Below, in pieces: positions 9,213 through 16,645 of a stretch of DNA of 64,000 nt. The notes below the pieces were generated by a model. It worked only from the letters and a program-made list of their open reading frames with translations, was not told the origin of the DNA and searched no databases. The position numbers and the translations under genes are program-made. The DNA is taken from NCBI GenBank assembly GCA_011620585.1, contig WOYV01000040.1, positions 51,581 through 115,580 on the forward strand, written 5' to 3'. Each line of letters begins with the position of its first letter. Positions within the stretch are counted from its first letter, which is position 1. Source of the DNA: Draconibacterium sp. (GTDB taxonomy: Bacteria; Bacteroidota; Bacteroidia; Bacteroidales; Prolixibacteraceae).

Positions 9213-9385
9213 CTGTTAAAAATTTTGCTGCAAATATAATCTAATAATACAGATGGCATTATCATTGTTAGAAGATGCAATTCCCAAATAAAAATATTTA
9301 TTCCCACATTGGGAAAACGAACACGTTTAATTGACACAAAAGCATTTTTATGTTTCATTTAGATAGGCTGTTATAATGAATTAAT

Positions 9386-9393
9386 TATATTTG
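9386..9393 (+). promoter_or_regulatory. Candidate -7 box (TATATTTG) for the 9.4-9.6 kb transcript
   Basis: TATATTTG matches the Bacteroidota -7 consensus TAnnTTTG exactly and would start transcription near 9400. A matching -33 TTTG at the right distance is not obvious, so this is only moderate evidence. Confidence 0.4.
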
Positions 9394-9399
9394 CTATTG

Positions 9400-9565
9400 A
9401 TTTAATGGTTGGTTTTATTTTCAATAAGTAAAACTAAATAGGGGAAAGCGACTTCTGTATTTATGATTGGTTTTGTGTTTAGGGGTTTGTAAATTATCAA
9501 TCATCTTCAAAAAGCGTCCATAGTGCTTTCCCCTTCCTTTTTTTACCCGAAAGGGTATTTTTTTT
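9400..9565 (+). ncRNA. Candidate structured small RNA (6S-like) or ABC-F leader attenuator
   Basis: No coding frame fills this 417-base gap, yet the plus strand shows a complete transcript-like layout: a -7 box at 9386, a long-range closing stem GGGGAAAGC (9441-9449) with GCTTTCCCC (9525-9533), an inner stem ATGATTG/CAATCAT, and a terminator TACCC-GAAA-GGGTA plus eight Ts (9544-9565). The length (about 165 nt) and the rod with an internal bulge recall 6S RNA. Alternatively it is the leader of the ABC-F gene that starts at 9630, since several ABC-F genes are controlled by attenuation. SRP and tmRNA signatures are not seen. Confidence 0.5.
9544..9565 (+). terminator. Rho-independent terminator before the ABC-F gene
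   Basis: Stem TACCC/GGGTA closed by a GAAA tetraloop and followed by eight Ts (9558-9565). On the minus strand no T-run follows, so it acts on plus-strand transcription. Its presence 65 bases before a start codon is what implies a separate upstream transcript or an attenuated leader. Confidence 0.8.
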
Positions 9566-9601
9566 GCCCTTAACTCATCTTTCGAGTTCCTTCATTAATC
9601 T

Positions 9602-9609
9602 TATCTTTG
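9602..9609 (+). promoter_or_regulatory. -7 box (TATCTTTG) of the ABC-F gene
   Basis: TATCTTTG fits TAnnTTTG and lies 20 bases before the ATG at 9630, giving a leader of roughly 14 bases. A weak TTTC about 20 bases upstream may serve as -33. It supports the ATG at 9630 over the in-frame ATG at 9564, which would sit upstream of the promoter. Confidence 0.55.
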
Positions 9610-9629
9610 CGCCAATTCAGAAAGAAAAT

Positions 9630-11576
9630 ATGATATCGTTAGACAAGATAAACCTGAGTTTCGGTGGCTTCGAATTATTTAAGGAAATCAGTTTCCTGAT
9701 TAATCCGAAAGATCGGATAGGACTGGTTGGAAAGAATGGAGCCGGTAAAACCACCCTGTTGAAACTTATCAGTGGAACCGACAATCCAACATCAGGCAGT
9801 ATAGGAATTCCCAAAGATGTTAGCATTGGTTACTTGCCGCAGGAAATGAAACTGAAGGATACGCGAAGCCTGAAGGAAGAAGCGAAACTTGCTTTTGACG
9901 AAGTGCTTCATCTTCAAAGAAGAATTGCTGCATTGACCTCCGAAATTGGGGAAAATGCGGATTATCATTCCGAAGCTTACTTAAAAAAACTAGACAGTCT
10001 AAGTGAACTTAGCGAGCGTTACCAAATGATAGGAGGAGATAATTACGAAGCAGAACTTGAAAAAACGTTACTGGGGCTGGGCTTTGAAAGAACCGATTTC
10101 GATCGGCCAACGTCTGAATTTAGCGGAGGATGGAGAATGCGTGTTGAATTGGCAAAACTACTTCTCCGAAAACCCGATGTTTTTCTGCTCGACGAACCTA
10201 CCAACCACCTCGACATTGAATCAATTCAATGGCTGGAAGATTTTCTGAAAGATTATAAAGGTGCCGTTGTTTTGGTTTCGCACGATAAAACTTTTTTAAA
10301 TGCTGTTTGTAACCGCACTATCGAAATTTCGCTTGGGAAAATTCTTGATCAGAAGATGAATTATTCATCTTTTGTTCAATGGAAAGAAGAACAACGTGAA
10401 ATTACCCTGGCGGCCTACCGCAATCAACAAAAAATGATTGATGAAACAGAAAAGTTTATTGAACGTTTCCGATACAAAGCAACCAAGGCAGTTCAGGTTC
10501 AATCCCGAATCAAGCATCTGGACAAAATCGACCGAATAGAGATCGAAGAGGAAGATACATCGGCTTTAAAACTTAACTTCCCTCCTGCTCCCCGATCAGG
10601 CAGAGTAGTAGTTGATGCTAAAAATATCAGCAAGGCATATTCCGAAAACCTGGTTTTGAATAACATCGACATTAAAATTGAACAGGGTGAAAAAGTTGCT
10701 TTTGTTGGGAGAAATGGTGAAGGAAAAACAACACTGGCCCGTATAATTATGAGCGAACTGCCATTCGAGGGAGAACTTACCTTGGGACACAATGTAAAAG
10801 TGGGGTATTTTGCTCAAAACCAGGCACAACTATTGAATGGTGAATTAACCGTTCTCGAAACCATCGATGAAATTGCGGTGGGCGACATCCGAACAAAAAT
10901 CAGGGATATTTTGGCAGCCTTTCTTTTTCGTGGAGATGAAATTGATAAAAAAGTAAAAGTACTTAGTGGCGGCGAAAAGTCGCGACTTGCCATGATTCGG
11001 TTGATGCTTGAACCCGTTAATTTTCTGATACTCGACGAACCCACCAACCACCTGGATATGCGTTCGAAGGAAATCCTCAAAAATGCCTTGATTAATTTTA
11101 CGGGAACAGTCCTTTTGGTTTCGCACGACCGTGATTTTCTCGATGGCCTGGCCAATTGCATTTATGAATTCAGAAATAAAAAGGTAAAACAGCATTTGGG
11201 TGGAATTTTTGAATTTCTTCAACGAAAGAAAATGGAGTCACTCAGAGAGCTCGAAACAAAGTCGAATTTAGCACAAAACAAAGTTGAAACGAAAAAAGAC
11301 AAAAATGCGGCTGAGTTAAGTTTCGAAGAAAAGAAAGAAATAAATAAAAATATCGCCCGCCTGGAAAAGAAAGTGAACAATACAGAAGAACAGATTGCGG
11401 AGATTGAAGCAAAAATCAGCGAAATGGATAAACTACTTTCTTCTCCTGACAAACTTGAAGATCATTCGGTTTTTGAACAATACGAACGAATGAAACATAA
11501 ATTGGAGCAAGTCATGTACGAATGGGAATTGACCCACGAAGAACTTGAACAGTGGCAAAACCAGAAAAACTGGTAA
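9630..11576 (+). CDS. ABC-F family ATP-binding protein
   Basis: 649 residues from the ATG at 9630. Two ABC domains are joined by an interdomain linker: Walker A GKNGAGKTT and signature SGGWRMRVELAKLL in the first, GRNGEGKTT and LSGGEKSRLAMIRLM in the second, each with LDEPTNHLD, plus a C-terminal coiled coil rich in Lys/Glu (about residues 525-640). There are no membrane segments. ABC-F proteins bind the ribosome and relieve stalling; this architecture resembles the Uup/YdiF housekeeping groups more than a named resistance factor. The upstream terminator leaves attenuation control possible. Confidence 0.92.
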   Translation: MISLDKINLSFGGFELFKEISFLINPKDRIGLVGKNGAGKTTLLKLISGTDNPTSGSIGIPKDVSIGYLPQEMKLKDTRSLKEEAKLAFDEVLHLQRRIAALTSEIGENADYHSEAYLKKLDSLSELSERYQMIGGDNYEAELEKTLLGLGFERTDFDRPTSEFSGGWRMRVELAKLLLRKPDVFLLDEPTNHLDIESIQWLEDFLKDYKGAVVLVSHDKTFLNAVCNRTIEISLGKILDQKMNYSSFVQWKEEQREITLAAYRNQQKMIDETEKFIERFRYKATKAVQVQSRIKHLDKIDRIEIEEEDTSALKLNFPPAPRSGRVVVDAKNISKAYSENLVLNNIDIKIEQGEKVAFVGRNGEGKTTLARIIMSELPFEGELTLGHNVKVGYFAQNQAQLLNGELTVLETIDEIAVGDIRTKIRDILAAFLFRGDEIDKKVKVLSGGEKSRLAMIRLMLEPVNFLILDEPTNHLDMRSKEILKNALINFTGTVLLVSHDRDFLDGLANCIYEFRNKKVKQHLGGIFEFLQRKKMESLRELETKSNLAQNKVETKKDKNAAELSFEEKKEINKNIARLEKKVNNTEEQIAEIEAKISEMDKLLSSPDKLEDHSVFEQYERMKHKLEQVMYEWELTHEELEQWQNQKNW

Positions 11577-11633
11577 ATATTATCGATACCACAACTAAAT
11601 GATACATAAATATTTATTCTTAAATTTATTGGT

Positions 11634-12368
11634 GTGAACGACGAAGATTTTGTTTTTGGAACCCGTGCTGTGATCGAAGCGATCAGAAACGGGAAGACTG
11701 TAGATAAAGTACTGATAAAAAAAGGTCTAAAAAACGAGTTGTTTTCCGAACTGAATCAATTGATTCGTGAAAACGGTATCGCATCACAATATGTTCCGGT
11801 TGAAAAGATCAACCGCATCACCAGGAAAAACCACCAGGGCGTACTCGCATTTATTTCTCCCATCGAATTTGACAATCTCGACACTGTTTTACCTGGAATT
11901 TTCGAATCAGGGAAAACTCCACTTCTTCTTGTTCTGGACCAGATTACCGATGTTCGAAATTTTGGCGCTATTGTTCGGTCGGCTGAATGTGCAGGAGTTC
12001 AAACAGTTATTATTCCGGAAAAAGGAATGGCACGAATTGGCGCTGACGCAGTGAAAACTTCAGCCGGAGCTATTCATCATTTACCGATTTGTAAAGTACG
12101 AAACCTTGAACACACGGTTCGTTACCTAAAAGAATCGGGATTGAGCATAGTTGCTGCCACCGAAAAAGGGGACAAAGTTTATACAGACGCTGACTTTAGC
12201 GGGCCTGTGGCAATTATAATGGGATCAGAGGATGTGGGAATTTCTGATAATTTACTCCAACTTGCCGATCAGCAATTAAAAATACCCATCATGGGCCAAA
12301 TCGAATCACTGAATGTATCAGTGTCGGCGGCATTGATGATTTACGAAGCGGTTAGACAGCGAAATTAA
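11634..12368 (+). CDS. rlmB: 23S rRNA (guanosine-2'-O)-methyltransferase, TrmH/RlmB family
   Basis: A 244-residue SpoU-family methyltransferase. The N-terminal substrate-binding domain begins FVFGTRAVIEAI, and the knotted SPOUT domain has LDQITDVRNFGAIVRSAEC, IMGSEDVGI and IESLNVSVSAAL, the three SpoU motifs. It starts with GTG at 11634; a TAAATTTA box at 11621-11628 would place the transcript start almost at the GTG, so the mRNA may be leaderless. Its stop overlaps that of the convergent Lrp gene in the shared TTAA at 12365-12368. Confidence 0.92.
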   Translation: MNDEDFVFGTRAVIEAIRNGKTVDKVLIKKGLKNELFSELNQLIRENGIASQYVPVEKINRITRKNHQGVLAFISPIEFDNLDTVLPGIFESGKTPLLLVLDQITDVRNFGAIVRSAECAGVQTVIIPEKGMARIGADAVKTSAGAIHHLPICKVRNLEHTVRYLKESGLSIVAATEKGDKVYTDADFSGPVAIIMGSEDVGISDNLLQLADQQLKIPIMGQIESLNVSVSAALMIYEAVRQRN

Positions 12369-12832
12369 GCATTTACCGGAATAGTTCTCTTGAATGATTC
12401 TTCGAGTGAAATAAATGTTTCGGTACTTGCAACTCCGGTAATTTTTTGGATCTGTCCGCTTAAAATTGCTTTTAGGTGCTCGTTGTCTTTGGCATAAACT
12501 TTAATGAAAATTGCATACTGTCCGGTTGTATAATGACATTCTACTATTTCAGGAATCTCTTCCAGCTTTTTTACAACTTCTGTAAAAAGCCCGCCCTTTT
12601 CGAGAAAAATACCAATATATGTACATGTCTTAAAGTCCACCTTTTTAGGATCGATGTGATAACCTGAACCCACAATTACCTCCAGGTCCAACATCCGGTT
12701 TACACGTTGATGCACCGCAGCTCTCGAAATACCAACTTCCTTGGCCACATCCTTAAATGGGATCCGGGCATTTTTTGTGATAATATCTAAAATCTTCAAA
12801 TCCCAATCATCTAATGAACTCCTCAATGTCAT
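12365..12832 (-). CDS. Lrp/AsnC family transcriptional regulator (first copy)
   Basis: 155 residues: an N-terminal AsnC-type winged helix (LDDWDLKILDIITKNARIP, recognition region GISRAAVHQRVNRML) and a C-terminal RAM/ACT-like ligand domain. It is divergent from the ammonium transporter across a 335-base gap. A close paralogue (14544-15029) lies on the far side of the transporter; both share ITKNARIPF, EIPEIVECHYTTG and ETFISLE. Lrp/AsnC proteins usually sense amino acids and often regulate neighbours, so control of amt is a reasonable inference. Confidence 0.92.
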   Translation of the reverse strand: MTLRSSLDDWDLKILDIITKNARIPFKDVAKEVGISRAAVHQRVNRMLDLEVIVGSGYHIDPKKVDFKTCTYIGIFLEKGGLFTEVVKKLEEIPEIVECHYTTGQYAIFIKVYAKDNEHLKAILSGQIQKITGVASTETFISLEESFKRTIPVNA

Positions 12833-13003
12833 GTCTTACAATTTTCTACCAAAAATACCTAAAACCGAACATTAATCCAACAATTTTATTCGACCTGCCC
12901 GGAATAGTAACAAAATGAAAACATTTTAAACTTTCCTTACGACATTTACATAAATATTATCACCTTGTTAAGAATAATGATATTTAAATTTCAATTTTCT
13001 ATA

Positions 13004-13038
13004 AGAATGACATTTTTTATTCTAAATAAATATATTTA
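13004..13038 (+). promoter_or_regulatory. Candidate amt promoter with Lrp-like dyad
   Basis: The 335-base gap 12833-13167 holds TATATTTA at 13031-13038, one base off the -7 consensus. Immediately upstream is the AT-rich dyad AGAAT/ATTCT (13004-13008 with 13019-13023), a plausible Lrp/AsnC site. Low confidence: AT-rich dyads are common here. Confidence 0.3.
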
Positions 13039-13103
13039 CCCCTGGTTTATAACAAACCGACAACAGAGCTTGGCTTTTTTAAACAGACAATTCAGTAAAT
13101 GAG

Positions 13104-13137
13104 TGCGGACTTCATTGCTTATCAATGGCTTTCCGCA
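13104..13137 (+). promoter_or_regulatory. Nested stem-loop in the amt leader
   Basis: TGCGGA (13104-13109) pairs with TCCGCA (13132-13137) and encloses a second stem CATTG/CAATG (13113-13117 with 13123-13127). It lies 31 bases before the amt ATG, in the predicted 5' leader. Function unknown; it could set mRNA stability or translation. Confidence 0.45.
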
Positions 13138-13167
13138 ATATCATGCTGAAATAAAAACTTCAGAAAA

Positions 13168-14499
13168 ATGAGAAATACAGTAAGTTGGTGGCTGATTTTA
13201 AGCCTACTTATAATTGTTGCGCTTTTAGGGGTGATTATTCCCGGTGGATTGGGTGAACAAGATCGGTCGAATATAAATGCCGGAGATACCGCATGGATGC
13301 TGACAGCAACCGGGCTGGTACTTCTGATGACCCCTGGGCTGGCCCTCTTTTATGGAGGGATGATCCAATCGAAAAATATTATTTCAACTATGCTCCAGAG
13401 CTTTATAGCGATGGGGATTGTGAGTGTGATATGGGTGATTGTTGGGTTTAGTATTGCCTTTGGCGATAGTGTTGGTTGGGAAGGCTTTGGGCTCTTTGGC
13501 AATCCAGCTACTTACTTCATGTTCCGCGGAGTTGGTGGTGGAACCAATCCCGATTTCGCACCCACGTTTCCATTCGCAATATTTGCGATGTTCCAGCTTA
13601 AGTTTGCAATCATCACTCCTGCACTCATTACCGGATCGTTTGCCGGAAGAGTACGTTTCAGATCATACATGCTATTCATGACCCTATTTATTATTTTCAT
13701 TTATGCGCCACTGGCTCACTGGACCTGGCACCCGAATGGTTTTCTGCGAAACTGGGGTGTCCTTGATTTTGCCGGTGGAACCGTGGTTCATATGTCGGCT
13801 GGCTTTGCAGCCCTTGCGGGGGCTCTGTTTTTAGGGCGTAGAAAAGATGCAAATAAAGAGTTTAAGCCAGCCAACATTCCTTACATTTTACTAGGCGCAG
13901 GTATGCTTTGGTTTGGTTGGTTTGGATTCAACGCCGGCTCGGCTCTGGCAGCTAACGATGTTGCAGCTTCGGCATTGGTTAATACCAACACAGCATCGGC
14001 TGCGGCGATGCTAACCTGGATATTTTTCGATGCAGCTCAAGGGAAAAAGCCATCAGCGATGGGAGCATCAATCGGGCTGGTTGTTGGACTGGTTGCCATA
14101 ACACCAGCAGCGGGTTTTGTTACCGTAGGGGCAAGTATTTTCATAGGTGTTATTGCTGCTATAATCAGCAACTATGCGATTACACTACGCACAAAATCGA
14201 AACTTGACGATACGCTGGACGTTTTTCCGGCACATGGAATGGGAGGGATTACCGGAATGGTACTAACCGCTGTTTTTGCCAACGATGTGGGTTTAATTCA
14301 CGGCGAGATAACCACCTTTCTTTATCACCTGCTCGCCCTGGTAATTGTAGGAGTCTTTACTTTTGGAGGATCGATGTTGATTTACAAAATTACCGATATG
14401 ATCGTTCCGATGCGGATTTCGCCCCATGGCGAGCGTATTGGGCTTGACATTAGCCAACACGATGAATCTTACAATTTTGTGTATTCTGATGAAAAATAA
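13168..14499 (+). CDS. amt: Ammonium transporter, Amt family
   Basis: A 443-residue membrane protein that conducts ammonium/ammonia. About eleven hydrophobic segments follow an N-terminal helix. Family motifs are DTAWMLTATGLVLLMTPGLALFYGG, DFAGGTVVHMSAG (with the first pore histidine) and FPAHGMGGITGM (with the second). Amt genes usually sit next to a PII-protein gene (glnK); none is here. Instead two Lrp/AsnC regulators flank it. It ends in a strong terminator shared with the convergent regulator. Confidence 0.95.
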   Translation: MRNTVSWWLILSLLIIVALLGVIIPGGLGEQDRSNINAGDTAWMLTATGLVLLMTPGLALFYGGMIQSKNIISTMLQSFIAMGIVSVIWVIVGFSIAFGDSVGWEGFGLFGNPATYFMFRGVGGGTNPDFAPTFPFAIFAMFQLKFAIITPALITGSFAGRVRFRSYMLFMTLFIIFIYAPLAHWTWHPNGFLRNWGVLDFAGGTVVHMSAGFAALAGALFLGRRKDANKEFKPANIPYILLGAGMLWFGWFGFNAGSALAANDVAASALVNTNTASAAAMLTWIFFDAAQGKKPSAMGASIGLVVGLVAITPAAGFVTVGASIFIGVIAAIISNYAITLRTKSKLDDTLDVFPAHGMGGITGMVLTAVFANDVGLIHGEITTFLYHLLALVIVGVFTFGGSMLIYKITDMIVPMRISPHGERIGLDISQHDESYNFVYSDEK

Positions 14500-14517
14500 A
14501 TTGGAATTACCTGTAAG

Positions 14518-14545
14518 AAAAAAGGCCTTTAAAAGGCCTTTTTTT
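14518..14545. terminator. Bidirectional terminator between amt and the second Lrp gene
   Basis: AAAAAAGGCC (14518-14527) and GGCCTTTTTT (14535-14544) form a 10-bp stem ending in a T-run on both strands. It lies 18 bases after the amt stop and touches the stop codon of the convergent regulator. Confidence 0.9.
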
Positions 14546-15029
14546 ATTTGATCGGAACTTGTCGTTTAAAGTCCATTTCGAGCGAGATAAAAGTTTCTGT
14601 TCGTGCAATCCCTTCAATATTCTGAAGTTCTTCGTCGATCAGTTGTTTCAAATGCCTGTTTGTTTTAGTTTGAATCTTCACAAAAATGGCATAGGCACCG
14701 GTGGTATAATGGCATTCCACAATCTCAGGTATTTTCCGCAGTTCTTCGGCAACCTGTGTGTGAAACCTGGCTTTATCAAGATAAATTCCCATATAAGCAC
14801 AGGTATTGTAACCCAATTTCTGAGGATTCACAATAAACTCGCTGCCATGCACCACTTCAATATTCAGCAAACGTTGAACACGCTGATGAATGGCTGCCCC
14901 CGATACGCCACATTCGCGTGCTACTTCCAAAAATGGAATACGGGCATTCTTAGTAATGAGTTTTAATATTTTTTCATCCAGCTCGTCAATTTCAGCTGCC
15001 CTTTCTTCAAAAAAATCATTCGATTTCAT
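14544..15029 (-). CDS. Lrp/AsnC family transcriptional regulator (second copy)
   Basis: The ATG at 15029 gives 161 residues (an in-frame TTG at 15038 is less likely). AsnC winged helix (IDELDEKILKLITKNARIPF, GVSGAAIHQRVQRLL) followed by the RAM domain. It is clearly paralogous to the regulator at 12365-12832. The two flank amt and point in the same direction, so amt may have inserted between duplicated regulators or all three may form one nitrogen-response module. A perfect dyad at 15084-15114 in its leader is a candidate self-operator. Confidence 0.92.
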   Translation of the reverse strand: MKSNDFFEERAAEIDELDEKILKLITKNARIPFLEVARECGVSGAAIHQRVQRLLNIEVVHGSEFIVNPQKLGYNTCAYMGIYLDKARFHTQVAEELRKIPEIVECHYTTGAYAIFVKIQTKTNRHLKQLIDEELQNIEGIARTETFISLEMDFKRQVPIK

Positions 15030-15083
15030 CTTTTTCAAAATTGATTGTTTATTGAGGTTGATAATGATAAAACATCCAAGGTA

Positions 15084-15114
15084 AAATTGAAATTCAGTTG
15101 TTAGATTTCAATTT
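15084..15114. promoter_or_regulatory. Perfect 10-bp dyad upstream of the second Lrp gene
   Basis: AAATTGAAAT (15084-15093) and ATTTCAATTT (15105-15114) are exact inverted copies separated by 11 bases, so the arms lie two helical turns apart centre to centre. It sits about 55 bases before the start codon. A promoter-like TACATTTG lies upstream at 15170-15177 (minus strand). The geometry suits a dimeric regulator, probably the Lrp protein itself. Confidence 0.5.
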
Positions 15115-15278
15115 AAGAACAAATGCTTTCCTCATTGTTTCACACTTCCGTTAGTTTCAAATTAAAGCACAAATGTATCTAAATATAACAAATTTTAAGA
15201 TGAGGTGCTAAATAACATGTCGATTTTTACAAATCGTTAGTTGAGCCGAATTTATTCACTGAAATCAGATTTTACTTT

Positions 15279-16601
15279 TTATCTGTATTTCCCCGCAATC
15301 CGGCTAATATCGGTCCCTGAAAGTTGCTGAAATACACGCAATTCAAATTCAGGAATAACCGCCATAACATGATCAAAAATATCAGCCTGAACGGCTTCGT
15401 ATTTTGCCCATTCCTGCTGGTTTGAAAAAACATATATCTCAATGGGCAACCCTTCGGAAGTTGGTTGCAATTGCCGGACCAGGAACGTCATGTCCTGATG
15501 AACATTTGGATGCTGCCTCAAATACACCTCAAGGTACTTTCTGAAAATACCGACATTGGTTTGATGACGACCACTAATTTTATCTTCATCAGAAAGATTT
15601 TTACCCTTGTTATATTCGCGCAATTCTTTTTCCTTTTCTCTGACATACCCACGAATAAGATCAAACTTTTCGAACCTGCCCAACATTTCCTCATCACAAA
15701 ATTTAATCGTATTCACATCGATCAATACCGAACGCTTGATCCTTCGTCCTCCCGACTCTTCCATGCCTTTCCAGTTACTAAACGATTCTGAAACCAATGC
15801 ATAAGTTGGGATTGTGGCAATTGTTTTATCCCAGTTCTGAACTTTTACGGTGTTCAAGGTAATATCAATTACGGTCCCATCGGCATTGTGTTTGGGTACA
15901 GTAACCCAATCGCCAAGTTTAACCATGTTATTGGCCGATAATTGGATAGATGCTACTAATCCAAGAATCGTATCTTTAAAAATTAACAGCAACACAGCCG
16001 CCATGGTACCTAACCCAATAACTAAATCCCAGGGATCTTTTTTAAAGAGATAAGCAATTACTAAAATACCCGCCATTCCGTAAATGAAAATCTTTATCAA
16101 CTGGATGTAACCTTTTATAGGCCGGGTTGCAGCATATTGCGTGGTATTGTAAATTTCCATCAACGAATTCAGCAAGGCGTTCACCATGTGGACCCCGATC
16201 CCGATGAGATAGAGTTTTGATAAACGGATCAGGATATCATCAAGATACAGGTAAAAATCTCGTGAAAGAATTTCTATTGCATGTGCATCCAAATTTTCTA
16301 TTTTAATAGAATTGTCGGGGCCTGCAAAATTGGCAGCATAAAAGAAGATCAAAGCCGGGACCAGGTTTGCAATACTCTGAAAAACATGATTTTCCACCAA
16401 AATATCGTCCCACTTTGTTTCGGTTTTAGTTGCCATGCGATGAACCACATACAACATAAACCTGCGTGCAACAAAATATGCCAGGTACGATAAAATCGCG
16501 ATAACAATAAAAGCAACCAGGGCTGCCAGCGGTTTGGCAAATGCTTCCATTCCATCCAGCATCCTGAATTCCTTCAATAAAAATCGATAGAAAAATTGCA
16601 T
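15279..16601 (-). CDS. MscS-family mechanosensitive ion channel (YbdG/MscM-like)
   Basis: A 440-residue membrane protein. Several hydrophobic helices in residues 20-210 are followed by the MscS beta domain with LGDWVTVPKHNADGTVIDITLNTVKVQNWDKTIATIPT. The LDAHAIEILSRDFYLYLDDI region and a long C-terminal domain fit the miniconductance YbdG/MscM subgroup rather than MscS itself. Such channels release solutes on hypo-osmotic shock. Divergent from the M64 peptidase across 44 bases. Confidence 0.9.
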   Translation of the reverse strand: MQFFYRFLLKEFRMLDGMEAFAKPLAALVAFIVIAILSYLAYFVARRFMLYVVHRMATKTETKWDDILVENHVFQSIANLVPALIFFYAANFAGPDNSIKIENLDAHAIEILSRDFYLYLDDILIRLSKLYLIGIGVHMVNALLNSLMEIYNTTQYAATRPIKGYIQLIKIFIYGMAGILVIAYLFKKDPWDLVIGLGTMAAVLLLIFKDTILGLVASIQLSANNMVKLGDWVTVPKHNADGTVIDITLNTVKVQNWDKTIATIPTYALVSESFSNWKGMEESGGRRIKRSVLIDVNTIKFCDEEMLGRFEKFDLIRGYVREKEKELREYNKGKNLSDEDKISGRHQTNVGIFRKYLEVYLRQHPNVHQDMTFLVRQLQPTSEGLPIEIYVFSNQQEWAKYEAVQADIFDHVMAVIPEFELRVFQQLSGTDISRIAGKYR

Positions 16602-16645
16602 GACGTTTAATTTACATTTGATACATTAGCTCACAAATTTATAAA

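Noticed and set aside
9441-9533. SRP RNA or tmRNA
   Set aside because: The conserved SRP hairpin core and the tmRNA tag/resume region are not present.
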